DNA of 64,000 bases, from positions 868,001 to 932,000 of the forward strand of contig NZ_CP119145.1 of the NCBI RefSeq assembly GCF_029167625.1, in the 5' to 3' direction. This stretch comes from Streptomyces sp. AM 4-1-1. GTDB taxonomy: Bacteria > Actinomycetota > Actinomycetes > Streptomycetales > Streptomycetaceae. Within the stretch, counting starts at the first letter, position 1. Every line of letters begins with the position of its first letter. The translations under genes and the position numbers were made by a program. Shown here piece after piece: positions 46,894 through 55,172 of the stretch. The notes beneath the pieces were generated by a model that worked only from the letters and a program-made list of their open reading frames with translations, was not told the origin of the DNA and searched no databases.

Positions 46894-48670
46894 CTGTCGA
46901 CTCCTTCTTCCCCGCGGCCCCGTCGTTCGAGGCGCTGACGGTGTTCCTGTCGCCGATCCCGACGGCGCTGTTGTGCACCGACTGGATGTAGACCGCCCCC
47001 TGACCGAGGTGCACGGCCTTGCGTTCGAACTCGGTCGTCTGCCAGCCCGCCTCGTACAGCGCGAGCTGCACCCCGCGTGCCACCCGGTCCTCGACGGTCT
47101 TCAGATAGCGGTCGACGTCCATGGTCTGGAACAGCGAGGCGTCGGGCTCCGCGCCCAGTTCGCGTACCGCCGTGCCGGGACCGGTCGGTGGCTCCCCGGA
47201 GTTCGCGGCGGACAGCGCGTGCCAGCCGCTCAGCAGCCCCCTGGCGAGCGCGAGCAGCGCCGTGCCCAGGTCCCGCGGAGCGTGCGCGAGGGCCTGGAGT
47301 CCCAGCGCGACCGCGTTGTTCCGGCCGAGGCGCTGCCCTACGCCGCCCGTGCCGCGGAACTTCGCCCGCACAGGGCGCAGTACGTGCGGGGCGACCTCCA
47401 GCATCAGCATGCCGCCCTGGGTGTGCACCCGGACGAAGACGGTGACGACGATGTCCTCGTCCCAGCCGCCCACCCGAATCCGCAGGAAGTGCCGGCGCTT
47501 CTCGCCGCCCTCCTCGACCGCGTCCGCGCGGTGTTCCTCGAAGTCGTCCGCCGTGAGCGGCGCGTCCTCGCGCAGGCGCAGACCGGTGGCCGGCAGGAAG
47601 ACGCACTCGTCGACGACGAGTTCGCGCAGCCGGTCCAGGACCGCGGCCGCGGCCTGCGGTGAGCCGTGCGGGGACGGCACGCGCAGCGACTCGACGAGGG
47701 GGACGACGCGGCGCAGGATCTCCTCGTTGTCCACCGCCTGCGGTTCCCGGGCGCCGAGGTCCGTGCGCGGGCGCAGCTCGACCGACAGGTGCCAGGGCCG
47801 GAACGGCATTCCGGCGCCGCAGAAGGGCTTCTCCGTCGCGTACATCACCAGCGGCCAGTGCTGTTCGGCGCGGATCAGTTCCCGGACGAACCGCAGACGT
47901 GAGCCGTGGAGCCGTTCGGCCGGGTCCGCGGCGAGGTCGTCGTACCGCTCGCGGGACAGCGGGCCGGACATGGTCCGGGCCAGCCACTCCCGCCGCAGTC
48001 CGGTGAGCACCGCGAGCAGCAGCAGGAAGGCGAAGACGGTCCAGGACGAGCGCTGCCAGGTGTCGCCCCCGTTGAAGTAGAGCTTCAGCTGCCACGTCAG
48101 CGGCATCATGCGGTACTGGAGGTCGAGTGCCCGGGTGACGCTGTGCACGAACTGCACGAACCAGTTGTCGAGCAGCTGCCAGTTCGCCTGGATCAGCGGG
48201 GTCATCGCCACCGTCAACAGCAGGAATCCCAGGAGCAGTCGGGCGTACATCTGGAGCAGCCAGGCGGGCAGGCGCAGCGCGGAGTTCTCCCGGGACGCCT
48301 CCACGGCCCGCGCGCCGGCGCTCAGCAGCAGGCAGGGCAGCAGCAGACGGGTGAGGAACCAGCCGTCGGTGACGACCGCGGCCACCACCCACAGTCCGGT
48401 CACCGCCGCCGCCCAGAGGAGTTCACCGCGCCTGGCGTACAGGGCGTGTGCGAGGACGCGGGCCGCGTCGATGCCGTAGCTCGGCGCGACGAAGCGCTCG
48501 TGGTGGACGTACAGCTCGTCGATGACCCGGTCCCGGAAGCGCGGGTCGAGGTACACCCCCACGCACAGCAGGCGCCCCGCCTCACTGGTGGCCGGGTCGG
48601 CCGGTGCCTTGACGTGCGTGTGCGAGTCGGAAGGACCCGCCGGCCGAGGAGGAACCGCCGTCTGGTTCAC
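46880..48670 (-). CDS. Multi-pass membrane protein with C-terminal RHIM-like motif
   Basis: About 596 residues. Residues 70-235 contain about four hydrophobic segments (LLWAAAVTGLWVVAAVVT, LLLPCLLLSAGARAV, LLLGFLLLTVAMTPLI, WTVFAFLLLLAVLTGL). Residues 250-555 are a large soluble domain I do not recognise. The end reads VYIQSVHNSAVGIGDRNTV (560-578) plus a disordered tail. The last core, VGIGDRNTV, resembles RHIM/BASS3 amyloid motifs. GTG 48670 has no ribosome site but TATCGT lies 8-13 bases before it, fitting a leaderless start; the frame is open to 48865. Confidence 0.75.
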   Translation of the reverse strand: MNQTAVPPRPAGPSDSHTHVKAPADPATSEAGRLLCVGVYLDPRFRDRVIDELYVHHERFVAPSYGIDAARVLAHALYARRGELLWAAAVTGLWVVAAVVTDGWFLTRLLLPCLLLSAGARAVEASRENSALRLPAWLLQMYARLLLGFLLLTVAMTPLIQANWQLLDNWFVQFVHSVTRALDLQYRMMPLTWQLKLYFNGGDTWQRSSWTVFAFLLLLAVLTGLRREWLARTMSGPLSRERYDDLAADPAERLHGSRLRFVRELIRAEQHWPLVMYATEKPFCGAGMPFRPWHLSVELRPRTDLGAREPQAVDNEEILRRVVPLVESLRVPSPHGSPQAAAAVLDRLRELVVDECVFLPATGLRLREDAPLTADDFEEHRADAVEEGGEKRRHFLRIRVGGWDEDIVVTVFVRVHTQGGMLMLEVAPHVLRPVRAKFRGTGGVGQRLGRNNAVALGLQALAHAPRDLGTALLALARGLLSGWHALSAANSGEPPTGPGTAVRELGAEPDASLFQTMDVDRYLKTVEDRVARGVQLALYEAGWQTTEFERKAVHLGQGAVYIQSVHNSAVGIGDRNTVSASNDGAAGKKESTGDTP

Positions 48671-49113
48671 CCGGGCGACGATAGAGGCGCGGCGGTCGCA
48701 CGGACAGACGTAATCGCGCCAGAACACCCGTACAGGATGTGCCGGGAGGGGTCCGTGGCGACTTGTCCGAACTCTTTCGGTCACCCGGCATAGAGCGAAG
48801 TCGCCTTTCGGGGGCCCGAGTTGGCGGTCGCGCTGCGGTCGTCGGGCGGATGCGGCCGGTCGCACCCACTGCCGGTGCCCGGCCGGGTGCCCTCCGCGCG
48901 CGGTACGGCCGGTGGCGCGCGGACCGTCCCTCGCGTCGCATCAGTTTCCGGGGTGTCAGGCGGAGTTGGGCGCTCAACGGACTGGACAAGGAAGCCCTGC
49001 CGGGTAATACTCATGCAGAGTATTACTCATAACGAGTGGTACCTGCTTCCGGTGAGTGCCGTGGCCCCGCGAGGAGCCACGAGCGTGCAGGGGTTCGCGT
49101 AGTATCCGGCGCC
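48671..49113. promoter_or_regulatory. Divergent intergenic region with promoter and double palindrome
   Basis: 443 bp. Near 48983 a rightward promoter TGGACA-N17-AATACT can be drawn; its -10 lies within the first of two ACTC-N5-GAGT palindromes (49009-49021 and 49025-49037). TAGTAT at 49100-49105 suits a second, leaderless start for the NUDIX gene. The left end should hold the promoter of the RHIM-like operon. No convincing gene inside. Confidence 0.5.
48983..49037 (+). promoter_or_regulatory. Operator: tandem ACTC-N5-GAGT palindromes over a promoter
   Basis: AATACTC-atgca-GAGTATT (49006-49024) is a perfect 7-bp inverted repeat; ACTC-ataac-GAGT (49025-49037) repeats the core exactly 16 bp later. 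They cover and follow the -10 of the TGGACA-N17-AATACT promoter, as expected for a dimeric repressor (GntR-like spacing). The regulator is not adjacent. Confidence 0.6.
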
Positions 49114-49650
49114 ATGATTGACACCACCCCGCGCTGGCAAGAGATTTCGCGAACCACCGTCTTCGAAAAATACGGACGCGGTATCGAGAAGGTGGTCTTC
49201 CAACTGCCTGACGGCCGCATCGAAGATTTCTTCATCAAGGCCGAGAGTTCAGCCGCCGCGGTGCTGGCGCTGACCGAGGACCTGAAAGTCGTCGTGGCCA
49301 AGCAGTTCCGTCCCGGGCCGATGGACTTCCTCTACGAGTTGCCCGGCGGGTTCATCTCGCCGGGCGAGGAGGCCCTGGTCGCCATGGAACGGGAGCTGCT
49401 GGAGGAAACCGGCTATCGAGGACAGCTCGAACACGTCACCACCTGCTACGACGATGCCTACTCGACCGTGGTGAGGCACTGCTTCGTAGCGACGAACTGC
49501 GTCAAGATCGCCGAACCGTGCACGGAGGACAACGAGTTCATCGAAGTCACCCTGCTCGACCAGCCCTCCTTCCGGAACATTCTCCGAAAGGGACGGATGA
49601 GCGATGTGGAAGTGGCCTACCTCGGACTCGATCATCTGAACCTGCTCTGA
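49114..49650 (+). CDS. NUDIX hydrolase
   Basis: 178 residues, ADP-ribose pyrophosphatase-like. The NUDIX box runs GEEALVAMERELLEETGYRG, preceded by ELPGGFISP. Likely splits ADP-sugar or another nucleoside diphosphate conjugate. The ATG at 49114 lacks a ribosome site but has TAGTAT nine bases upstream, so a leaderless mRNA is plausible. First of three rightward genes with a nucleotidyltransferase and a PhyH dioxygenase, preceded by the double palindrome. Confidence 0.9.
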   Translation: MIDTTPRWQEISRTTVFEKYGRGIEKVVFQLPDGRIEDFFIKAESSAAAVLALTEDLKVVVAKQFRPGPMDFLYELPGGFISPGEEALVAMERELLEETGYRGQLEHVTTCYDDAYSTVVRHCFVATNCVKIAEPCTEDNEFIEVTLLDQPSFRNILRKGRMSDVEVAYLGLDHLNLL

Positions 49651-49715
49651 ATCCTCCCGGAGCAGAACTTCGGCGGCGGCGCCACCCACACCCTCAGACT
49701 GCGGGATGGTCACCC

Positions 49716-50561
49716 ATGAAGACGAACGTCGACGTCTCCTCCTGGTTCTCCAGCGTCCAGGTCTCCCTGCCGCCTTCGGCGGTGGCCCTGGTTCTGGCCG
49801 GGGGCAAAGGAAGCCGGCTCAAGGCCGCCGCCGATCCGGAACTGCGCGGCACTCCGAAGGTCCTCGTCCCCATCAAGCGTCCCGGCGGGACGACGACCAT
49901 GCTCGGCCACGCGCTCAACGAGCTGGCCGGCACCGGATTCCGTCGCGTGTCCCTGCTGACCAGCTCCGACCCCGAGGCGGGCGGCCCAGCGGTGGAGGCA
50001 TACGCGCAGGCGCAGTTCGGCAGCACCTTCGAACTGCACATCTACCGTGAGGGCTACCCGCTCGGCACGGCCGGCGCGGCCTTCGCCGCGCTGCGCCACC
50101 TGGAGTCCGAGGTGGCGGTGATCATTCCGGCCGACACCCTCTTCCCCTTCTCCCTCCTGCCGTCCGCGGTCGCCTCGCACCATGCGGACGGGTCCGCGGT
50201 GACCTGGGTGGTGACGACCTCGCCGGGTCTGCACGCCCAGAACACCGGGCGGATTCTGCTGGACGCCACCGCTCCTCGTATCAGGCACGCGCTCGAAGGG
50301 GTGGACGCGGTACCGCCCGCCGACGTACGCCACCGGCTGCGCGGCGCGACGAGCGCGGGCGTCGTCATCGTCAGGCCCGGCGAGTTCTGCGAGCTGTTCG
50401 AGCAGTACGCGCGACGCCTCGCCGAGCCCTGCGCCACCGATCTGTACCGGGAGTTCATCCCCTGGATGGTCAGCCGGGCCGTCCCGGTCGGTGCCTTCGA
50501 CATCGGCCAGGCCGCCCCCGACCTCGGGACACCGGACCGGCTGCGCGCGTTCGGACGGTGA
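49716..50561 (+). CDS. Sugar nucleotidyltransferase-like protein
   Basis: 281 residues. ALVLAGGKGSRLKAA with PKVLVPIKRPGG is the NTP-transferase loop; GYPLGTAGAAFAAL and VAVIIPADTLFPF continue the GT-A fold, with PAD where the metal-binding Asp is expected. It probably activates a sugar phosphate as an NDP-sugar. The ATG at 49716 has only a weak ribosome site (GGGATGG). 65 bp after the NUDIX gene. Confidence 0.85.
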   Translation: MKTNVDVSSWFSSVQVSLPPSAVALVLAGGKGSRLKAAADPELRGTPKVLVPIKRPGGTTTMLGHALNELAGTGFRRVSLLTSSDPEAGGPAVEAYAQAQFGSTFELHIYREGYPLGTAGAAFAALRHLESEVAVIIPADTLFPFSLLPSAVASHHADGSAVTWVVTTSPGLHAQNTGRILLDATAPRIRHALEGVDAVPPADVRHRLRGATSAGVVIVRPGEFCELFEQYARRLAEPCATDLYREFIPWMVSRAVPVGAFDIGQAAPDLGTPDRLRAFGR

Positions 50562-50570
50562 CGCCTCTCC

Positions 50571-50598
50571 CACGACAGGGAGCGGGTTCCCTGTCGTG
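50571..50598 (+). terminator. Hairpin after the nucleotidyltransferase gene
   Basis: CACGACAGGGA (50571-50581) pairs with TCCCTGTCGTG (50588-50598) around a 6-nt loop, so the dioxygenase gene may have its own promoter in the following 145 bp. Confidence 0.7.
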
Positions 50599-50742
50599 AG
50601 GGAGGTCGTAAGGACCGTCCCATGATCCCCGGCGGACGCGGGACGCCGGGATGATCCCGTCCGCCGCCGTCGGACCACCCCGCGCCGGGGTCCGACGGCG
50701 GCCCGTCCACAGCGATCGGCCCCTTCGACGACGGAGAGAGAC

Positions 50743-51495
50743 ATGAGCCTCACCCCCTTGCAGATACGCCATTTCCGGGACTCCGGATACCTCAGGATTC
50801 CCGGAGTGGTCCCGGCGGCGCTGGTCGCCGAGATCCGCGGGATGTTACGGACCGAGTTCGCGGACGCCTCGGCGTCGGTCCCGCCCCGACAGGGCACCCC
50901 CGCGAAGCTGTACCGGTTGCACGAGCGCGCTCCCGGGCTGATGGGCCGGCTGATCACCCTCCCCGGTCTGGTGGGCCCGCTGCGCGCACTGCTCGGTCCG
51001 AACGTGGTCTACCTGCTGAACCGGCACAACCAGGCGGCCGTCAACGCACCCGGCGAAACCCTGTCGCGTCTGCACCGCGACATCCTCCAGTGGACGCGCG
51101 GCCTCGTCACCGCCGTGGTCTACCTGGAGGACGCCACCCCGGCCAACGGGTGTACGCACCTGGTCCCCGGCTCCCACCATCTGCCCTTCGTGGGGGTGCC
51201 GCAGCCCGACGGTGGCGGCACCTGGATGGACGAGCACCCCGAACTCGCCGATCTGATGGACCAGTCCGTGCCCGTCCCGGTACCCGCCGGGGGCGTCCTG
51301 CTCTTCGACGCGCTGGCGTTCCACACGGTCGGTGCCAACACGGGTGACACCAGCCGGATGAGCCTGGTCCTGGGCTTCCGTAGCGTGGACGAGCTGGACG
51401 CGCACCCCGACCGGGACCGGCAACTCCTGGTCAGCGGACGGCACATCTACCGGGGCAACGACCGGGCCGCCGACCGGCCGGTCGTGTCCGGCTGA
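50743..51495 (+). CDS. Phytanoyl-CoA dioxygenase (PhyH) family protein
   Basis: 250 residues. Fe(II)/2-oxoglutarate oxygenase: RLHRDILQWT supplies the HxD, AFHTVGANTGDTSRMSLVLGF the distal His and the 2-oxoglutarate Arg; CTHLVPGSHHLPF is typical of PhyH. It hydroxylates an unknown metabolite. ATG at 50743 follows GGAGAGAGAC. Its grouping with NUDIX and nucleotidyltransferase genes suggests tailoring of a nucleotide-linked or sugar metabolite. Confidence 0.9.
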   Translation: MSLTPLQIRHFRDSGYLRIPGVVPAALVAEIRGMLRTEFADASASVPPRQGTPAKLYRLHERAPGLMGRLITLPGLVGPLRALLGPNVVYLLNRHNQAAVNAPGETLSRLHRDILQWTRGLVTAVVYLEDATPANGCTHLVPGSHHLPFVGVPQPDGGGTWMDEHPELADLMDQSVPVPVPAGGVLLFDALAFHTVGANTGDTSRMSLVLGFRSVDELDAHPDRDRQLLVSGRHIYRGNDRAADRPVVSG

Positions 51496-51561
51496 GTCGG
51501 CGGGACGGACGCGGCACGGAACGGATCGGCGGGACGGACGGATCGGCGGGACGACCAGGTC

Positions 51562-51646
51562 GGTAGGAAGGTCGGGCCGGTAGGACGGTCGGGCCGGTAG
51601 GACGGTCGGGTCGGTAGGACGGTCGGGTCGGTAGGACGGTCGGGTC
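51562..51646. repeat. Five 17-bp tandem repeats
   Basis: GGTAGGACGGTCGGG(T/C)C is repeated five times head to tail (starts 51562, 51579, 51596, 51613, 51630; the first has one mismatch). It is preceded by irregular GGATCGGCGGGACG copies and lies between the convergent dioxygenase and SIR2 genes. Confidence 0.9.
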
Positions 51647-51762
51647 CCCGGGACGGACGGAGCGGCGAACAGGGGAAGAGCGCGGCGGGACAGGTCGCCA
51701 AGGGGGGCGGTGCGGGGTTGCCCCGCACCGCCCCCGTCACCGCTCCGTCCGCCCTCCGTGGA

Positions 51763-53721
51763 TCAGCCGAGCAGCGCGCGCAGGACAGGTGCCCCCGCCC
51801 GGTCCACCTCCCCCTCCAACGCGTCGATGAGCGCGGACGTCTCATCGGCGGTCAACGGGCTGGGGAAGCCGTACCGCTTCAGGATCAACAGGTCCTTCAG
51901 CACCAGTGAGGGGGTCCGGCACAGCCGCGCCTTGGCGATCGACTCCAACAGGAACCGGTGGGCGCGTTCGCGTGCCTCGGCGGCCTCGGTGCCGCCCGTG
52001 CCCGCGGTGCCCGCCCCGGCCAGGCACCGCAGCGCCGCGTCGCGCGTCGCGATCGCCCCGGCGACCAGATCGCCCACCACCTCGGCGCCCAGCACCGCCT
52101 CCAGGTCCGGTGCCCGCCCGTCGGCGCTCCGGGCCCGGTACTTGGCGACGTTCACCATGCCCCGCATGTATCCGACGCGCCTCGCCATGGAGCCGATTCC
52201 TCCCCAGATCGCGCGGTCCCAGCCGGGGTGACCGGCGAAGACCGTCCGGCCGAGCCGTGCGGAGGCCGCGGCGATCCGGATCAGGTGCTCGGTGTAGTCG
52301 CAGGCGAACGCCAGGGCGTCGTAGTGCCGGGCGTCCTCCTCCCAGTGCCTGAGCGTGCGCATCGCCCGCGCCTGGAGCGGGGCGAGCAGCAGCGCGTCCG
52401 CGGCCAGCCGTGCGATCGCACGGGCCTTCACCACGCCGCCGCGGTGGGCGGTGCGGACCTCGGGTTCGTTGAAGGAGCTGTTGTGGCGCCTGAACCTGCT
52501 GTAGGCGCGGGCGATCTCCGCCCGCCCCCAGCCCGTCGCGTCGCCCGCCCGTAACGCGAGGCGGCGGGCGGTGCGGGAGGTCGCCTCCGCGGAGCGGTAG
52601 AGGTCCATGGACTCCTGCGCGAACTGCACGGCCAGCAGCGTGCGTACGTCCGCCGGGCCGCGGTCCTCGTGCTGCGCGAGGTCGATCACCTGCGGGAAGT
52701 CCGCGACGGTGTTGAGCATCGCGGCGAGCGCCAGACGGGCTGCCCGGGGCCGGTCCGCCACGACGGCGCGCACCTCCTGCCGTACCGCCAGCCGCACCCG
52801 CTCGGCGAACGCCTCCCTGACGTGCCGCTCGGCGGATTCGGGAAGGGCGGTCAGCTGCCGTACGGCTGCCGCCGCGTCGCCGAACGGTGCGAGTGTGCCC
52901 CGGGAGGCGAAGAACTCCCGTGCCAGGTCCTCGAAACTACCCTGCCAGGTGAGGCAGTTCGGGAGCAGACGGGAACGGTGGTCGGCCGGGAAGCTCAGGT
53001 CGACCCAGAGCACCTGGCAGCGGCTGCCGAACTCCGCGAGCCAGGGGAAGACGTCGAAGTCCCGGCCGCTGTACCCGACGATCAGGACGCGTTCCAGGGT
53101 GACCGGCAGGGCCGTCCGGACCGCCTGGTAGGAGCTGCGTACCAGATCGGCGGGCTGACTGCGCAGGGTAAGCGCGTCGAGGGCGGTTCCGTGCAGCTTC
53201 CACACCGCCACCCCGCCGGGCGCCGCCGTCACGGCGGGGAACGACCCGTCCGCGACGGGCAGTCCGACGACCGTGTCCCTGCCCTGACGCCGGGCGGCCG
53301 TTTCGAGGAACAGATCGAAGTTGGTGGTCAGGACGGGCAACGCGTGCCGTGCGGCGAGCCCTGCCAGCAGATGGTGACCGGCGTTGGGCTGCGGCGCGAG
53401 GTCGTCGGGCCGTTCCCCGGTCCAGGCGTACGCCTGCCACAGACGGAGATGGTCGGCCTTCCCCACGGAGGCGGCGATGGCCCCGTAACACGATTCCGGC
53501 AGCAGCCGGTCGCGGAAGGCGGGGTCGAGGGCGGCCCGGCCGGGGGAACCTACAAGGCCGGCCGTGTCGCGCAGGACGTCGATGGTGGCGCCCATGACCT
53601 TCGCGACCCCGGGCGCGCAGGCGGGCGCGGGTATGGAGATCCCGGCGCCCGCCATGGTCAGGCAGGCCGTGTCCGCCGCCAGCCAGTCCAGCGCCTGCTG
53701 TGTGTCGACCGTCGAGTGCAA
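51763..53721 (-). CDS. SIR2-like domain protein, candidate NADase
   Basis: 652 residues. The N-terminal 230 residues match the SIR2_2 fold: MAGAGIS (GAGIS at 25-29), LTTNFDLFLE (N134), VWKLHG (H177) and VGYSGRDFDVF (215-225). The Asn and His pair is what NAD-cleaving SIR2 domains of phage-defence proteins (ThsA, DSR families) require. The rest is a long helical region without recognised domains. I infer NAD+ hydrolysis or deacylation; a defence role is conjecture. TTG start at 53721 is uncertain. The gene is solitary, flanked by the 17-bp repeats. Confidence 0.82.
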   Translation of the reverse strand: MHSTVDTQQALDWLAADTACLTMAGAGISIPAPACAPGVAKVMGATIDVLRDTAGLVGSPGRAALDPAFRDRLLPESCYGAIAASVGKADHLRLWQAYAWTGERPDDLAPQPNAGHHLLAGLAARHALPVLTTNFDLFLETAARRQGRDTVVGLPVADGSFPAVTAAPGGVAVWKLHGTALDALTLRSQPADLVRSSYQAVRTALPVTLERVLIVGYSGRDFDVFPWLAEFGSRCQVLWVDLSFPADHRSRLLPNCLTWQGSFEDLAREFFASRGTLAPFGDAAAAVRQLTALPESAERHVREAFAERVRLAVRQEVRAVVADRPRAARLALAAMLNTVADFPQVIDLAQHEDRGPADVRTLLAVQFAQESMDLYRSAEATSRTARRLALRAGDATGWGRAEIARAYSRFRRHNSSFNEPEVRTAHRGGVVKARAIARLAADALLLAPLQARAMRTLRHWEEDARHYDALAFACDYTEHLIRIAAASARLGRTVFAGHPGWDRAIWGGIGSMARRVGYMRGMVNVAKYRARSADGRAPDLEAVLGAEVVGDLVAGAIATRDAALRCLAGAGTAGTGGTEAAEARERAHRFLLESIAKARLCRTPSLVLKDLLILKRYGFPSPLTADETSALIDALEGEVDRAGAPVLRALLG

Positions 53722-54069
53722 GACCCCACCCCTTCGCCCGGTTGAAACGCCTGCCCGGTACCACTACTTCGCCCGGTCCCACCGGGTCGCCCGATGCGCC
53801 GCTTCGGGGGATTCGTCCCTTCGCCCTGTTCACCTGTTCACCGCTTCGGTCGTGCGGTCCCCGTCGTGCGTGACCACGGGTGCTCGGGCCCGGACCCGAG
53901 CACGGTCTCTCGTGCCGAGGCCGCCGCGAGTACCAATGGGTGCGTGGCAGACCATCCCTGACGGCCCGTCCACGAGTGGGCGGTCGGTCCGTTCCGTCTC
54001 CTCCGCCGGGGCCACCACCCGTGGGCGGCCGTAGGCGTACGGGCGCCACCGGGGCCGCGCACCCGGACG
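53722..54069. other. Non-coding stretch upstream of the SIR2 gene
   Basis: 348 bp between two leftward genes. It contains a short palindrome GTGCTCGGGcccggaCCCGAGCAC near 53878-53901 that could terminate the NUDIX regulator transcript or act as an operator for the SIR2 gene. No coding frame is convincing. Confidence 0.4.
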
Positions 54070-55011
54070 TCAGCCCGCGTCCCGCCCATCGGCGCTGCCC
54101 AGGAAACCGGGATGGAACTGCCGGGCGGGCCCGGCCCGGTACAGCTTCTGGTTACGGGGGCCGCCACGCGGGTTGCTGCGTGGCGCCGATACGCCGACGC
54201 TCTCCACGAAGCCGGGCGTGGCGGTGACCTTGCGGCGGAAGTTCGCCGCGTGGAGCGGTTCGTCGTGGACGATCTCGTAGACCTCCTGGAGCTCGCCCAG
54301 GGTGAACTCGTCGTCCACCAGGGCCAGCGCGATCGGCGTGTACTGCATCTTCGAGCGGACCCGGGCGACGGCGTCCGCGGCGATCCGCGCGTGGTCGAAG
54401 GCGAGCCGTACCGGTCCCGCCCCGGCCGGTTCGCCCGCACCCCGCTCACCGCTGCCGCCGCTCCCGCTGCTCCCGCCGTTCCCACTGCTCGCGCCGCTGC
54501 CGCTGCTCGCGCCGCTGCCGTTGCCGCTGTCGCCGCCGCTCAGGGCGAGATCGGCGACCGGCACCCAGTCGGCCTCCCGGGCGTCGGAGCCGGCGCGCAC
54601 TCCCGTGACGTGCCGGGCCAACGCGACGTAGGCCACGGTCACCACCCGCATCCGGGGATCACGCCCCGGCCTGCCATAGGTGGCCAACTGCTCCAGATAG
54701 ACGCTCTGCCGGGCGGCCGGAGTCGGACTGCCCGGGACCAACAGCCCCGTCTCCTCCATCAGTTCACGGGCCGCGGCCTCGTGGAGGTCCTCCCCCTGGT
54801 CCTCCCCCACCCCGGAACCGACCCGGAGGAACCCTCCCGGCAGCGCCCAGCTCCCCTCGTACGGCGGCTCACCGCGCCGCACCAGCAGCACGCACAGGCG
54901 GCCCCCGACGACGGTCAGGACCACGATGTCGACCGTGACGGCCACGGGTGGATAGTCACGCGGTTCGTACGACTGCAGGAACGACAGTTCCCCGGCAACG
55001 CTGTGCGGCAC
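54070..55011 (-). CDS. NUDIX regulator, NrtR-like
   Basis: 313 residues. The NUDIX domain (about 22-155) includes SWALPGGFLRVG and EDLHEAAARELMEETGLL; then a Gly/Ser linker (158-200), and a winged helix (about 201-300) with YTPIALALVDDEFTLGELQEVYEIVHDEPLHAANFRRKV, which is diagnostic of NrtR. NrtR proteins sense ADP-ribose and repress NAD synthesis genes. The linker is an odd low-complexity insertion. GTG at 55011 follows GGAGG by 5 nt. It lies next to the SIR2 gene, another NAD-related protein. Confidence 0.88.
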   Translation of the reverse strand: MPHSVAGELSFLQSYEPRDYPPVAVTVDIVVLTVVGGRLCVLLVRRGEPPYEGSWALPGGFLRVGSGVGEDQGEDLHEAAARELMEETGLLVPGSPTPAARQSVYLEQLATYGRPGRDPRMRVVTVAYVALARHVTGVRAGSDAREADWVPVADLALSGGDSGNGSGASSGSGASSGNGGSSGSGGSGERGAGEPAGAGPVRLAFDHARIAADAVARVRSKMQYTPIALALVDDEFTLGELQEVYEIVHDEPLHAANFRRKVTATPGFVESVGVSAPRSNPRGGPRNQKLYRAGPARQFHPGFLGSADGRDAG

Positions 55012-55035
55012 AGCACCCTCCCCGGCCTCAAGTTG

Positions 55036-55048
55036 CTCTCATCGAGAG
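55036..55048 (-). promoter_or_regulatory. Palindrome upstream of the NrtR-like gene
   Basis: CTCTC-atc-GAGAG, extended to GCTCTCATCGAGAGT, sits 25 bp before the start of the NrtR-like gene, where an autoregulatory operator would be expected. Confidence 0.4.
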
Positions 55049-55172
55049 TAGGACTCATGGGGAGGCGTGCCAAGGGGGCCTTGTCCCGGGCGGACCTCGC
55101 CGATCGGCCGCCCCGGTCGCCGTCCGCGCGGTCGCCGTCCGCGCGGTCGTCACCCGGGTCCGGCCCCGGCCG

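Noticed and set aside
48781..49014. 77-codon leftward frame starting MSITRQGFLVQS
   Set aside because: Its start lies within the palindromic operator and its composition decays into Pro/Arg-rich noise.
51562..51646. CRISPR-like array at the 17-bp repeats
   Set aside because: Units are head-to-tail without spacers and too short.
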